This document shows positions 16,112-25,303 of a stretch of 64,000 nt of DNA, piece after piece. The notes under the pieces were generated by a model. That model saw only the letters and a program-made list of their open reading frames with translations, made no database searches and was not told the DNA's origin. Source of the DNA: a bacterium (GTDB lineage Bacteria > Actinomycetota > Acidimicrobiia > Spongiisociales > ZC4RG35). The position numbers and the translations under genes were made by a program. Every line of letters begins with the position of its first letter. Position 1 is the stretch's first letter. The DNA is taken from the NCBI GenBank assembly GCA_024638655.1, contig JAHEJW010000002.1, positions 62,001 through 126,000 on the forward strand, in the 5' to 3' direction.

Positions 16112-17989
16112 CTAGGCCAGGGCTTCCACGCGAATCGCGGTGGCCTTGAACTCGGCGGTGCCCGACTTGGGGTCCCATGCATCCACGGTGAGCACGTTCA
16201 CGTCGGTGTCGTCGGGGAAATGAACCGCCATGAAGGCAAGTCCTGGACGAAGTGAGCGGTCGAACCTCACAGGGGCGGTCAGACTCCCCCGGCGGGAGCT
16301 GACCCGCACCTGATCACCCTCGGAGACACCAAGGGCCACGCCGTCTTCTGGAGAGAGGTCGAGAACCCCGTGTATCCGACGAGGCGACTCGTATCGACCG
16401 CTTTGGACCCCGGTGTTGTACGAGTCCAATCGCCTCCCGGTCGTGAGCCGCATCGGGAACTCTTCGGTGAGCTCATCCACGGGAGCGGCGTACTCCACGG
16501 AGCTAAACGGTGCCCTCCCCCCGGACACAGGGCGGTCCCAGAGCCGGCCATGGAGGAACAGGGACCCCGGGTGATCTTCTGTGGGACACGGCCATCGCAG
16601 GCCGCCCAGCTCCTCGAGTCGGGCATAGGACATCCCGCCGTGTAGTGGAGAGAGAGCTCGCATCTCATCCCACGCCTGCTCGGCGGTCGGCGTGGGCCAG
16701 TCATGGCCGAAGGCGCGCGCAATTCTGCTCAGAAGCTCGATGTCGTCAAGAGCCTCACCAGGTGGGTCCAAAGCCTTCCTCACTCGCTGCACCCGCCGTT
16801 CGCTCGAGGTGTATGTCCCCTCTGCCTCCGCCCATCCGGCTGCCGGGAGGACCACATCCGCCAACTCGGCGGTCGCCGTGAGGAAGATGTCCTGGACCAC
16901 GATGAAATCGAGTGAGCGAAGTCGTCGCTCCATCTCCGTGCTGTCGGCTTCGGACTGAAGGGGGTTTTCACCAAGGACGAATAGAGCCCGCAATGTGCCC
17001 TCGTCCATGGCCTCGTGCATCAGGCTGATGTGCTTGCCCTCTTTCGCCGGGATTTGCGAACCCCACACCTTCTCGAACTTCGAGCGGGATTCGGCGTCTT
17101 CGACATCCTGGAAACCGGGAAGCTTGTTGGGCAGAGCGCCCATGTCACCACCACCCTGGACGTTGTTCTGGCCGCGCACCGGGACCAGCCCAGACCCGTA
17201 TCGACCAACATGCCCGGTCAGCAGGGCGAGGTTGATCAGCGCGAGCACATTGTCGGTGGCGTTGTGATGCTCGGTGATCCCCAGAGTCCAACAGATCTGG
17301 GCTTTTTCGGCCCGGCCATATTCGTGAGCGAGCTGGCGAATCGCTTCCCCGGGGACACCGCTGATCTCTTCGGCCCGGTCCAAGGTGTACGACTCCACGG
17401 TCTCCGCATAGGCGTCGAAGCCCTCGGTCGCTTCACGGATGAACTCCTCGTCATACATACCCCGGGTGATGATCTCCCGGCCGACGGCGTTGGCCACGGC
17501 GATGTCAGAGCCGACATCGATGCCCAACCAAACGTCCGCCCATTGCGCCGAGGAGGTGCGACGCGGGTCGACGGCGAACATGCGTGCGCCGTTGTGAACA
17601 CCCTTGAGGACGTGGTGGAAGAAGATCGGATGCGCCTCGCGCGCATTCGACCCCCACATGATGATGAGGTCCGTGTCTTCGATTTCTTGATACGAGCTGG
17701 TGCCACCGCCCGCCCCGAACACTGCCGCCAGACCGGCGACGGAGGGAGCGTGTCAGGTGCGGTTGCAGCTGTCGATGTTGTTGCTGCCCATCACCATCCG
17801 AGCGAACTTCTGGGCCATGTAGTTCGTCTCATTGGTCGCCTTGGAACAGCTGAACAGTCCGAAAGCGTCGCCCATGTGCGGTCTCAAACCGGAAACGATG
17901 CGCTCCATCGCCTCCTCATAGCCAGCCGGCCGCAGGTCGCCGCTTTCGCGGACGAGGGGACTGGTGAGCCTCGAGTAGCTGCGCTTCAT
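16112..17989 (-). CDS. Formate dehydrogenase catalytic (molybdopterin) subunit, selenoprotein with in-frame TGA
   Basis: Reads as 625 residues if the TGA at 17755-17753 is decoded as selenocysteine (residue 79). The context NNIDSCNRT-U-HAPSVAGL matches the active site of selenocysteine formate dehydrogenases, including the His after U. The frame stays open and family-like on both sides (before: LTSPLVRESGDLRPAGYEEAM; after: EIEDTDLIIMWGSNAREAHP, VPVRGQNNVQGGGDMGALP). A SECIS-like hairpin follows the codon. Start ATG 17989 sits five bases after a near-perfect AAGGAGG. The protein begins where a normal alpha subunit leaves its Fe4S4 domain, so the alpha chain is split in two genes (see 13389-14315). 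It oxidises formate to CO2 at a Mo-bisPGD centre. Calling only the part after TGA would give a false truncated gene. Confidence 0.93.
17724..17755 (-). promoter_or_regulatory. Selenocysteine TGA codon with bacterial SECIS-like hairpin
   Basis: On the minus strand the TGA (17755-17753) is followed after 12 bases by a hairpin: stem GTCGCC pairing with GGCGGC (one T-G pair) around the loop GGTCT at 17740-17724. The loop GGTCT and its distance from TGA match the well-known E. coli fdhF SECIS, where the loop bases contact SelB. The stem is also compatible with the protein frame. Function is inferred from this match. Confidence 0.88.
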
Positions 17990-18103
17990 CATCACCTCCT
18001 TCCTGTTGAAGTAGGTCCGAGCGTACCTGAGCGAAAGTCGGCCGGAAGGGCCCCGACGTCCCCACAGACCCTCTTGGCCGTGGCTCCCCGTCGACGACCA
18101 GCA

Positions 18104-19189
18104 TCAATCGAAGACGACGACCGAGCGCACCGTCCGGCCGGTCCGCATGTCATCGAAGGCCTCGTTCAGCGAATCGAGGGGCAGGCGCCTGGTGACCATC
18201 TCATCCAGGTTCAGCTGTCCGCTCATGTACATGTCTACGTACCGGGGAACGTCCCTCCTCGGCTCATTGGAGCCCATCACCGAGCCCTGGATCCTCCGCT
18301 CGTAGAAGAGAGCGTCGGTTGGTATCGAGAGGGTCTCCCCCGGTATGAGCCCGACGATCGTGAGCGTCCCACCTCTGCGCAGCATGGCGAAGCCGCTCTC
18401 GGCCGTGGCCGGGGTGCCGATTGCCTCGATCACGTGGTGGGCGCCGTGGCCTCCGGTCAACTCGAGCACAGCTGTAACCGTGCTGCCTTCTTGCCACTCG
18501 ACGACGTGCGTTGCGCCGAGGGAAGCGGCCAGTTCCAGCTTCTCTGCCACCACGTCGACGGCGATGATGATCTCGGCGCCTGCGATTCGCGCCCCCTGCA
18601 CCGCGGCCAGACCCACGCCACCGCACCCGATGACAACCACCGTCTGGCCATCCCGAACCTCGGCAGTGTTGAAGACCGAGCCCAGGCCCGTTGCCACCCC
18701 ACATCCCAGGAGGGCGGCCCGATCGAGAGGAACCTCCGGCGACACTTTCACCAGGGTGGTCTCATGGACCAGCATCTGCTCGGCGAACGACGAGAGATCG
18801 AGAAACTGATGAACGCTCACACCGTCCTGAGAGATTCGGGAACGCGCACCGGGATCCCGTCGTGTCTCCTCCTTGCCGATGCACAAATGGGTGCTTCCCT
18901 CGACGCAATAGGCACAGCTCCCACAGAAGGCGGTCAGCGCGGTGACCACATGGTCACCCGGCTCGACGTAGCTCACACCATCGCCGACCGCGACGACCAC
19001 CCCGGCCGACTCGTGCCCGAGCACCGCAGGGGTTGAGAGTGGATAGGAGCCATCGAGGAAGACGAGATCGCTGTGGCACACACCCGAGGCGGCGACTCGT
19101 ATCAGGACTTCGCGGGGCCCGGGCTCGTCGAGCGTTACAGACTCGATCGAGAGCGGCTCACCAACGGAACGCATCAGCGCAGCCTTCAT
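18104..19189 (-). CDS. Zinc-dependent alcohol/formaldehyde dehydrogenase (MDR family, class III like)
   Basis: A 361-residue medium-chain dehydrogenase. Catalytic zinc ligands are visible in GVCHSD (Cys), GHES (His) and LLGCGV (Cys); the structural zinc cysteines are in FCGSCAYC and HLC; NAD binding is GCGGVGLAAVQGA near residue 195. The layout resembles S-(hydroxymethyl)glutathione or mycothiol dehydrogenases, which would oxidise formaldehyde from N-demethylation to formate for the adjacent formate dehydrogenase. That role is inferred, and a general alcohol dehydrogenase is the alternative. ATG 19189 or 19198 are both possible starts. Same strand as the formate dehydrogenase genes, 114 bases upstream. 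Confidence 0.85.
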   Translation of the reverse strand: MKAALMRSVGEPLSIESVTLDEPGPREVLIRVAASGVCHSDLVFLDGSYPLSTPAVLGHESAGVVVAVGDGVSYVEPGDHVVTALTAFCGSCAYCVEGSTHLCIGKEETRRDPGARSRISQDGVSVHQFLDLSSFAEQMLVHETTLVKVSPEVPLDRAALLGCGVATGLGSVFNTAEVRDGQTVVVIGCGGVGLAAVQGARIAGAEIIIAVDVVAEKLELAASLGATHVVEWQEGSTVTAVLELTGGHGAHHVIEAIGTPATAESGFAMLRRGGTLTIVGLIPGETLSIPTDALFYERRIQGSVMGSNEPRRDVPRYVDMYMSGQLNLDEMVTRRLPLDSLNEAFDDMRTGRTVRSVVVFD

Positions 19190-19235
19190 CGAGCCCATAT
19201 CACCGGCGGTCACTCTACGGGATAGTCTCTGACGG

Positions 19236-19601
19236 ATGTCCACCATCAACGAGTACCTGGCGAGCGCTCGGAGCAGAATCGACCGCGTGCTTCCCGACTA
19301 TCTCGACGATGAGATCGAGGCCGGGGCACTGGTAGTCGACATTCGACCTGAGTCCGACCGTAAGCAGTTCGGCGACCTCGACGGGGCGGTCGCCATCGAC
19401 CGCAACGTGCTCGAGTGGCGACTCTCGCCATCCAGCGAAGACCGAACTCACGATGTCGAAGACCGGCGGGTGATCCTCTTCTGCAACGACGGATACGCCT
19501 CGAGTCTGGCTGCGGCATCTCTGCGTGACGTCGGAGTGAAGAAGGCCGCAGATCTGGTCGGTGGCTTCAACGCCTATCGGGAGCACAAAGAGAACCCCTA
19601 G
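19236..19601 (+). CDS. Rhodanese-like domain protein
   Basis: A 121-residue single rhodanese domain. It shows VVDIRPESDRKQFGDLDGAV near residue 33 (the family's D-x-R strand) and an active-site loop FCNDGYASSLAA near residue 83, with the catalytic Cys followed by NDGYAS. It would carry sulfane sulfur as a persulfide. It is divergent from the dehydrogenase at 18104. Possible link to sulfur delivery for the formate dehydrogenase cofactor is speculative; it may simply be a thiosulfate/persulfide handling protein. Confidence 0.85.
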   Translation: MSTINEYLASARSRIDRVLPDYLDDEIEAGALVVDIRPESDRKQFGDLDGAVAIDRNVLEWRLSPSSEDRTHDVEDRRVILFCNDGYASSLAAASLRDVGVKKAADLVGGFNAYREHKENP

Positions 19602-19710
19602 ACCCGGAAGCGTCGGCTCGGGGGCGCTTTTCGACCTGCTCCCAGACGCCGTGGCGAGGTCCTCGTCGGTAACCTGCGCAGCAGAATCCGATACCCGAAG
19701 GGACTGACAC

Positions 19711-21051
19711 ATGCCAAGCCCACTGCCCAGCTCCGCCAGCTACGTGATCGTCGGGGCGGGTGTGCACGGGCTCAGTACCGCATGGCACCTGGCGATGGAG
19801 TTGGAGTCGCGGGGTCAAGGGTCGGGCCGGGACGTCGTCCTCCTCGACAAGTCCCGCCCCGGTGCGGGAGCCACGGGGATCGCCTGTGGGTGTGTGCGCA
19901 ATCTCTACATGACCGAGCCCCTCCATGCCATCCTCAGACACTCCGTCGACGTGTGGAACTACGACCCCGTCCTCTTCGGTTTCCAACAAGTCGGCTACGT
20001 CTCTTGTGGTGAGGAGAACCAGGTCGAGGATTACGAGCGCATCCACAAGAGCCAGAACTCGGTGGACTACAACTCGGACCTGTACGTCGGTGAGGACGCT
20101 CGGAAATACTTGACGTCGATCTGGCCCGATTTCAAACACCACTCGATCGACGTCGTTCTACACGAGCATTTGAGCGGATACGCCGGGACTGCACAGGCCG
20201 TTCGCGGTCTCGTCGAGATGTGTCGGCGACACGACGTCAACGTCCAAAGCGGCGTCGAAGTAACTGGCTACGACGTCCAGGGCGGTGAAGTCAGGGCCGT
20301 CGAGACCGACAAGGGGCGCATCGAAGCGGACGTGGTACTCGTCTGCGTCGGAGCGTGGGTCCCGACGCATTGGGAGATGCTCGGTCTGCCCACGACTCTC
20401 GACGTGGGCTATCGAGACGGATCCGTCGTCGAGGGCAAGGACATGTGGACCTACTGGCGCCTCGAGGAAGGAGAGGTCTACTTCGACGGCCCCTACTACA
20501 CGGCGGACAACAAGAACCCGCCGGTGCTTCATGTCGAGTTGATGAACACGCCGGTGGTCGACCCACAGACCGGCGAGGAGTTGGATGACAACGTTTACGT
20601 TTATTGGAAGAACGGAACAGAGCGCATGGAACGCCCCGGCATTCAGGGTGGTGGGATGCCCGTCAAGATCGGGCCAGACGCAAGCGTCGAGCCGTATGGG
20701 CACGCCAACGACGAGTATCAGGCCGGTCCGGATTTCGCCGACTACTTCACCGCCTGTATGGGGATGCTCATGAAGCGATTCGAGGGAGTTCGCCCGAACT
20801 TCAAGGAGAGACGCAACGGCGGGATTGGTGCCTTCACCCCGGACAACGTGCCGGTTATCGACTGGATCATGCCCAACGTGTTGATGGTCGCCGACTCGAA
20901 CCACGGCTTCAAGATGACCGGTCTGGGGAAGCTCGTGGCCAAGCAGCTGGCCGGCTCGATGAAGGTCCCCGAGCTGCAGCCCTTCAAACTCGACCGTTAC
21001 GAGAAGGGCCAAGCGTTCGGATCGGGAACCACCCACTCCCCTTGGGTCTGA
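19711..21051 (+). CDS. FAD-dependent oxidoreductase, sarcosine oxidase beta/DAO-like
   Basis: A 446-residue single-chain DAO-family flavoprotein with the FAD motif YVIVGAGVHGLSTAWHLA at residues 11-28 and a C-terminal family stretch (GGIGAFTPDNVPVIDW near 371, then DSNHGFKMTGLGKLVA near 396). It resembles SoxB-type sarcosine oxidase/dehydrogenase subunits, but no alpha, gamma or delta subunits flank it, and there is no GcvT domain as in the two larger dehydrogenases. It likely oxidises a small N-methyl or secondary amino acid such as sarcosine. The ribosome site GAAGGGA lies ahead of the ATG. Substrate is uncertain. Confidence 0.8.
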   Translation: MPSPLPSSASYVIVGAGVHGLSTAWHLAMELESRGQGSGRDVVLLDKSRPGAGATGIACGCVRNLYMTEPLHAILRHSVDVWNYDPVLFGFQQVGYVSCGEENQVEDYERIHKSQNSVDYNSDLYVGEDARKYLTSIWPDFKHHSIDVVLHEHLSGYAGTAQAVRGLVEMCRRHDVNVQSGVEVTGYDVQGGEVRAVETDKGRIEADVVLVCVGAWVPTHWEMLGLPTTLDVGYRDGSVVEGKDMWTYWRLEEGEVYFDGPYYTADNKNPPVLHVELMNTPVVDPQTGEELDDNVYVYWKNGTERMERPGIQGGGMPVKIGPDASVEPYGHANDEYQAGPDFADYFTACMGMLMKRFEGVRPNFKERRNGGIGAFTPDNVPVIDWIMPNVLMVADSNHGFKMTGLGKLVAKQLAGSMKVPELQPFKLDRYEKGQAFGSGTTHSPWV

Positions 21052-21107
21052 CCCAATCCACACGACGAAGCCGCCATGGTCGCCACCAGAGCATTCGACG
21101 AAAGTCT

Positions 21108-22310
21108 CTAGATCGGATCAGCCTCGTCGATAGGACGGTCGGCCATCTCCAAGTGCAACTCGTCACCTGCATAAGGGTGAGATCGCGCCACACCCTCGTC
21201 GAGGGCCACGCCAAGTCCCGGCTCCGTCGATGGGATCACATACCCCTCTTCCCAGGTGATCGGGGTCTGCAGGAGCTCTGCATGGAACCCGCTCCAGTCT
21301 CGAATGCCCTCGAGGAGAAGGAAGTTGGGTGAGCAGACGGCGAGCTGGATGTTGGCGGCCCCAACGATCGGGCCGCAGTAGAGGTGAGGGGCGATCTGAG
21401 CATTGTGCGCCTCGGCGAGTGCGGCGATCTTCTTCCCCTCGAGGATTCCACCCACGCGCCCCAGGTTGGGCTGGAGGATCGAGACGGCACCGGCCTCCAA
21501 CAGACGGGCGAACTCACCCTTGGTGGTCAGCCTCTCACCCGCTGCGATAGGGATAGAGGTTTGTCGGGCCACCCGCGCCATCCCGGCAACGTCATCTGGA
21601 GGAGTCGGCTCTTCGAACCAGAGGGGATCGAATGGCTCCGCTTGGGAAGCCAGCCGCACCGCACCGGAGGCGGTGAATTGGCCATGGGTGCCCAGCAACA
21701 AGTCGGCGCGGCTCCCAACGGCATCTCTGATCTTCTTCAGAAACTCGACAGTCAGCTCGATTCGAGCGAGCGATGGCTGATGCCCACCCATCGCGGTGTA
21801 GGGACCGGCGGGATCGAACTTCAGCGCGGTGAAGCCGCGGTCGACCTCTTCGGTGGCTCGCCGAGCCGCCAAATCGGGGTCGACGTAGACATCGGTACCG
21901 TCGCCGGGCTCCGGATAGAGATACGTGTAGGTGCGGAGTCGCTCGTGCACTCTTCCGCCCAGCAGGTTGTAGATGGGCTGGCCAAGGCTCTTGCCCATGA
22001 TGTCCCAACAGGCAATCTCCAGCCCGCTCATCACGCCTTGCAGCGACAGGTCGGGACGCTGGGTGAAACCTCGGCTATAAGCCCGCCTCCAGAGTCGTTC
22101 CACGTCAAACGGGCTCTCGCCCATCAGGGTTCTCTCAGCGACGTCAGTGATCATGGCGGCCACCACATCGGGGTGGAAGGTCGCGGCGTACACCTCCCCA
22201 TAGCCGACGATCCCGTCGTCGGTCACGAGCTTGACGAATACGAAATACCGACCTCCAAAGAACGGAGGCGGATTTCCGACCACGAAGACCTCGACGTCGG
22301 TCAGTTTCAT
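21108..22310 (-). CDS. Enolase-superfamily dehydratase/racemase (mandelate racemase family, galactonate dehydratase-like)
   Basis: A 400-residue enolase-superfamily protein. Visible active-site stretches: ALKFDPAGPY (KxD), LLGTHGQFT (acid/base His), FEEPTPPDD and GERL (Mg ligands), and APHLYCGP (C-terminal His). This pattern fits the galactonate dehydratase group of the mandelate racemase subfamily, which dehydrates sugar acids, but the operon (homocysteine methyltransferase, P450, unknown) points away from sugars. ATG 22310 is preferred to 22370 because the MKLTDVEVFVV start matches the family N-terminus. Last gene of a four-gene minus-strand operon. Confidence 0.82.
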   Translation of the reverse strand: MKLTDVEVFVVGNPPPFFGGRYFVFVKLVTDDGIVGYGEVYAATFHPDVVAAMITDVAERTLMGESPFDVERLWRRAYSRGFTQRPDLSLQGVMSGLEIACWDIMGKSLGQPIYNLLGGRVHERLRTYTYLYPEPGDGTDVYVDPDLAARRATEEVDRGFTALKFDPAGPYTAMGGHQPSLARIELTVEFLKKIRDAVGSRADLLLGTHGQFTASGAVRLASQAEPFDPLWFEEPTPPDDVAGMARVARQTSIPIAAGERLTTKGEFARLLEAGAVSILQPNLGRVGGILEGKKIAALAEAHNAQIAPHLYCGPIVGAANIQLAVCSPNFLLLEGIRDWSGFHAELLQTPITWEEGYVIPSTEPGLGVALDEGVARSHPYAGDELHLEMADRPIDEADPI

Positions 22311-22386
22311 CGAGACGAATCTAGGACGTTTGGTCAGGCGTTCTCCAAGACACCATCCCTGCAAGGTCACCGAGAGTGCTCGGAAG

Positions 22387-23040
22387 TCAGCTGGTAACGA
22401 TCAACTCGCGCTCGGCCCTCCACTCGACCCCACCCTCGAAGTCGAAGTACTTGGTTCGTTCCAGGATCAGCTTGGGCGAATCGGTGAGCCCGTCGGTTAG
22501 CTCGGCATTGTGGATGCGGACATTTCTGTAGTGGACCGGTGACAACAGCCTCGCCGCTTCGGCGTGAAGCTCGCTACCACGCCAGTGTTCCCGGTCGATG
22601 GGGTCATCGTGGAGCACGAGGTTGGCCCAGTGACCTCTGGCCAGCTCGACCGAGCTGTAGCTGAGGATCCCCGGATACTCGGTGAATTGGGCCACGATGG
22701 CCGAGTTGGCCTCTTCGAGTGGAGATGGGTCCCGGTCCACCCTGCGCTCGCCGAAGAACCCGACGACGCATGTCCGGTCCCGATATCGAAGCCGGTCCTC
22801 GTCACAGATGATGAGACGATGGGTCAGATCGTCGATCTTCCACGCCAGCTGCTGGTAGGGCCGGAGGTCCCTGGTGCCCGAATCCGCTTCTCGCAGCACA
22901 CCTCGGACGTCCGCGACGAGCTCGAGCAGCGTTTTCAGGTCGCGTGGGATCAGATCGGCCGATGTGAAAGGCCGACCTGGCGCCTCCTCCCTTGGACCCA
23001 ACGGGATCGTCTCGGGCACTATGCCACCGTTAGTCGACAT
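22387..23040 (-). CDS. Uncharacterised 217-residue protein
   Basis: I do not recognise this protein. It has no signal peptide and no membrane segment. The middle (about residues 95-175: FFGERRVDRDPSPLEEANSA, then YPGILSYSSVEL, and ARGHWANLVLHD) has the alternating strand-helix look of a dimeric alpha/beta-barrel (monooxygenase-like) domain, with several His residues, but this is a structural guess. It begins nine bases after the P450 stop and lies 76 bases before the enolase-superfamily gene, so it is part of the same operon and may be an accessory or heme-interacting protein. Confidence 0.7.
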   Translation of the reverse strand: MSTNGGIVPETIPLGPREEAPGRPFTSADLIPRDLKTLLELVADVRGVLREADSGTRDLRPYQQLAWKIDDLTHRLIICDEDRLRYRDRTCVVGFFGERRVDRDPSPLEEANSAIVAQFTEYPGILSYSSVELARGHWANLVLHDDPIDREHWRGSELHAEAARLLSPVHYRNVRIHNAELTDGLTDSPKLILERTKYFDFEGGVEWRAERELIVTS

Positions 23041-23049
23041 TGGTTGATG

Positions 23050-24207
23050 CTAGCTGAGAGTGGCTGAGTCACCAGCCCATATCGCGGGGACCTGATCTGG
23101 TGCACGAAAGATCAGACCTCCCACAGACGGGGAGGGCCCGGGGGCCGCACTGAGGCCGGGGAGCGCCCTGAGCAACACGAGGATCGCCGTACGAATCTCG
23201 AGCTTGGCGAGGTGAATGCCGAGACAGGTGTGGGGTCCACGGGCAAATGTCAGATGATCGGATGGGTTGGCTCGCGAGACATCAAACAGATTCGGCTGCT
23301 CGAAGACGAGCGGGTCGCGATTGGCCCCCGCAATCGACACCCGGACCAGATCGCCGGCTGTTATCGATTGGTTTCCCAGTACGACGTCCCTCGTGGCATA
23401 CCGGTCCAAGAAGGCAGCGGCGGGCTCGTAACGCAGGGACTCCTCGAGGAACCGATCCACGAGCTTCGAGTCCTGGCGAATCTCGCCCATGAGAGCGGGT
23501 CGGTCGAGCAGGTGGCGGAAGGCGATGCTCATCGCCCCTTCGGAGGTGACTATCCCGCCGATGAGCAAGACCGCCACGTTCGAGGCCATACCTTCGACAG
23601 GGAGACCTGCCCGTTCGGCGGCATCTCTCATTGCACCGTCGCCCATTGCCTCGCCGACGGCTCCTTTCAACCGCTCGAACGCGTCCGTCCCGTATGACGG
23701 AACATCGCCACCCTCGGTGACTCCGTCGATCGCCGAGATCAGCGCTGTGTTCCACTCGATCAGCCGCTCTGCACTCACCCCATCCAACCCGAGGGCGCGC
23801 TGCATCATCTCGGCCGCTGTGGGTAAGGCGACGGCCGATCTCAGATCAACCTCACCCAAAGGGGCCAGGCGCGTAGCGAGCGATGCAAGCAGTTCACCAA
23901 GCGGATCCTCTAGACGATCGTGTACATGCCGCCTTCTGAAGTCAGGTGCGAACGCCGAGCGATGCAGGGCATGAGCCGGGCCGTCGAGCGACAACATGCT
24001 CGATCCGACTACACGCCTCGTCGAGAATCTCTCGTCGTCGACCGTGAAGGTCTCGGCGTCGGTCAGAACGCGAGCACAGAGCTCGTGGGTGGTGACCATC
24101 CAGCCACCAAGATCTTCGAGCCATGCGACCGGTGTCGCTTCTCTGAGTGCTGCCAGGGCCCGATGTGGGTCCGCGACGAGCTGATCAAACGAGACTGAGC
24201 TCACCAC
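23050..24207 (-). CDS. Cytochrome P450
   Basis: A 385-residue bacterial P450, of usual length. The heme-binding signature is FARGPHTCLG with ligand Cys328, and the ExxR pair is Glu256-Arg259 in EESLR. Its I-helix reads GGIVTSEG at residues 217-224: the acidic residue normally before the Thr is Val220, which is unusual and may alter proton delivery. It needs a ferredoxin and reductase, none of which is nearby. Placed between a homocysteine methyltransferase and an unknown protein, it may remove an N-methyl group or hydroxylate a betaine-derived ring, but this is inference only. Confidence 0.93.
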   Translation of the reverse strand: MVSSVSFDQLVADPHRALAALREATPVAWLEDLGGWMVTTHELCARVLTDAETFTVDDERFSTRRVVGSSMLSLDGPAHALHRSAFAPDFRRRHVHDRLEDPLGELLASLATRLAPLGEVDLRSAVALPTAAEMMQRALGLDGVSAERLIEWNTALISAIDGVTEGGDVPSYGTDAFERLKGAVGEAMGDGAMRDAAERAGLPVEGMASNVAVLLIGGIVTSEGAMSIAFRHLLDRPALMGEIRQDSKLVDRFLEESLRYEPAAAFLDRYATRDVVLGNQSITAGDLVRVSIAGANRDPLVFEQPNLFDVSRANPSDHLTFARGPHTCLGIHLAKLEIRTAILVLLRALPGLSAAPGPSPSVGGLIFRAPDQVPAIWAGDSATLS

Positions 24208-24234
24208 ACGGTCCCACCGACGCCGGGCCCTCTT

Positions 24235-25278
24235 TCAGGTTCTTGCGGCCGTGTCCCGGCGTCTGCTCCGTCGGCGGGGACGGCTGCCGGTGCTCGAGGG
24301 TTCAGACCTGCCCCCGAGAAGCGAGTCCACCAGCGACGGATCAAAGGTGTCCGAGGGCTCATACGAATCGACCACCGCCCTGATCTGGGCAATGTGATCC
24401 GGAACGGAGCCACAGCATGCACCGACGATACGCGCCCCAGCATCGAGAGCCAGCCGGGCGTAGTCGCTAATGCTCTCGGTGGCCGTGGGGTACCAGAGAG
24501 TTCCGTTGATCATCTGCGGCACGCCACAGTTGGCCTTGGCCACGACCACCTGCTCGGGTGACGATTCATGAATCTCTGCGGCTGCCCGGACAACGTCGGC
24601 GGGCCCCACACCACAGTTGGCGCCCAAGGCCGCAGGCTCCACGGCCGAGTCCTTCCACCAGTCGGCCAACTGGCGAGGAGGGACTCCCATCATCGTCTTG
24701 CCATGAGTGTCGAAGCTCATGGTCGTGACCACTGGTAGTCCCGTCTCAGAGGCTGCCTCGACCGCGGCAGCGAGTTCCTCAGTCGATGACATCGTCTCTA
24801 TCCAAATGACGTCGGCACCTGCGGCAGCGAGAGCCTGGACCTGTTCGGCGAAGAGTGCCACCGCAGACTCGTGGGTCAGTTCACCGAAGGGCTCGAAGAG
24901 AGAGCCGGTTGGCCCGACCGATCCCGCCACGATCACCACGTGGTCCGCTTCCTCTGCAACCGAGCGCGCGACAGCCACGGCGGCGCGGTTCAACTCGTCG
25001 ACTCGATCGCCCAGGCCATCGAGATTCAGACGCGCCCGGGTGCCACCAAAAGTGTTCGTGAGGATTATGTCCGAGCCGGCTTCGACAAAGCCACGGTGCA
25101 CCGATGAGATCAGATCCGGGCGTTCGACGTTCCAGACCTCAGGGGTGCCGCCTGGCTTCAGACCGAGTTCGAAAAGAGACGTGCCCATGCCACCGTCGGC
25201 GACCAAAACTCCCTTCTCCCGGAGAAGTGACGCAAGCGGGCTGGTCATACTCATGAGAACCGTCATCTTCCCGACCAT
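24235..25278 (-). CDS. Homocysteine S-methyltransferase (betaine-homocysteine methyltransferase-like)
   Basis: A 347-residue TIM-barrel enzyme with the three zinc-binding cysteines Cys222 (GANCG), Cys288 and Cys289 (GACCG), and the family start LVADGGMGTSLFELGL. It transfers a methyl group from betaine, S-methylmethionine or a similar donor to homocysteine, giving methionine. The betaine-rich neighbourhood favours betaine. Starts at 25278 or at ATG 25266 are both possible. The C-terminus ends in an Arg/Ser-rich tail. First gene of an operon with the P450, an unknown protein and an enolase-superfamily enzyme. Confidence 0.9.
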   Translation of the reverse strand: MVGKMTVLMSMTSPLASLLREKGVLVADGGMGTSLFELGLKPGGTPEVWNVERPDLISSVHRGFVEAGSDIILTNTFGGTRARLNLDGLGDRVDELNRAAVAVARSVAEEADHVVIVAGSVGPTGSLFEPFGELTHESAVALFAEQVQALAAAGADVIWIETMSSTEELAAAVEAASETGLPVVTTMSFDTHGKTMMGVPPRQLADWWKDSAVEPAALGANCGVGPADVVRAAAEIHESSPEQVVVAKANCGVPQMINGTLWYPTATESISDYARLALDAGARIVGACCGSVPDHIAQIRAVVDSYEPSDTFDPSLVDSLLGGRSEPSSTGSRPRRRSRRRDTAART

Positions 25279-25303
25279 GCGGTGAACACGAATCCGCCGG
25301 GAG

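Noticed and set aside
16112-17722. A separate shorter formate dehydrogenase gene starting after the TGA
   Set aside because: The family pattern continues through the TGA in the same frame, and the SECIS-like hairpin explains the codon; no ribosome site precedes 17722.
17015-19036. A 673-residue plus-strand ORF
   Set aside because: It is antisense to the formate dehydrogenase and alcohol dehydrogenase genes and resembles no family; a GC-rich shadow frame.
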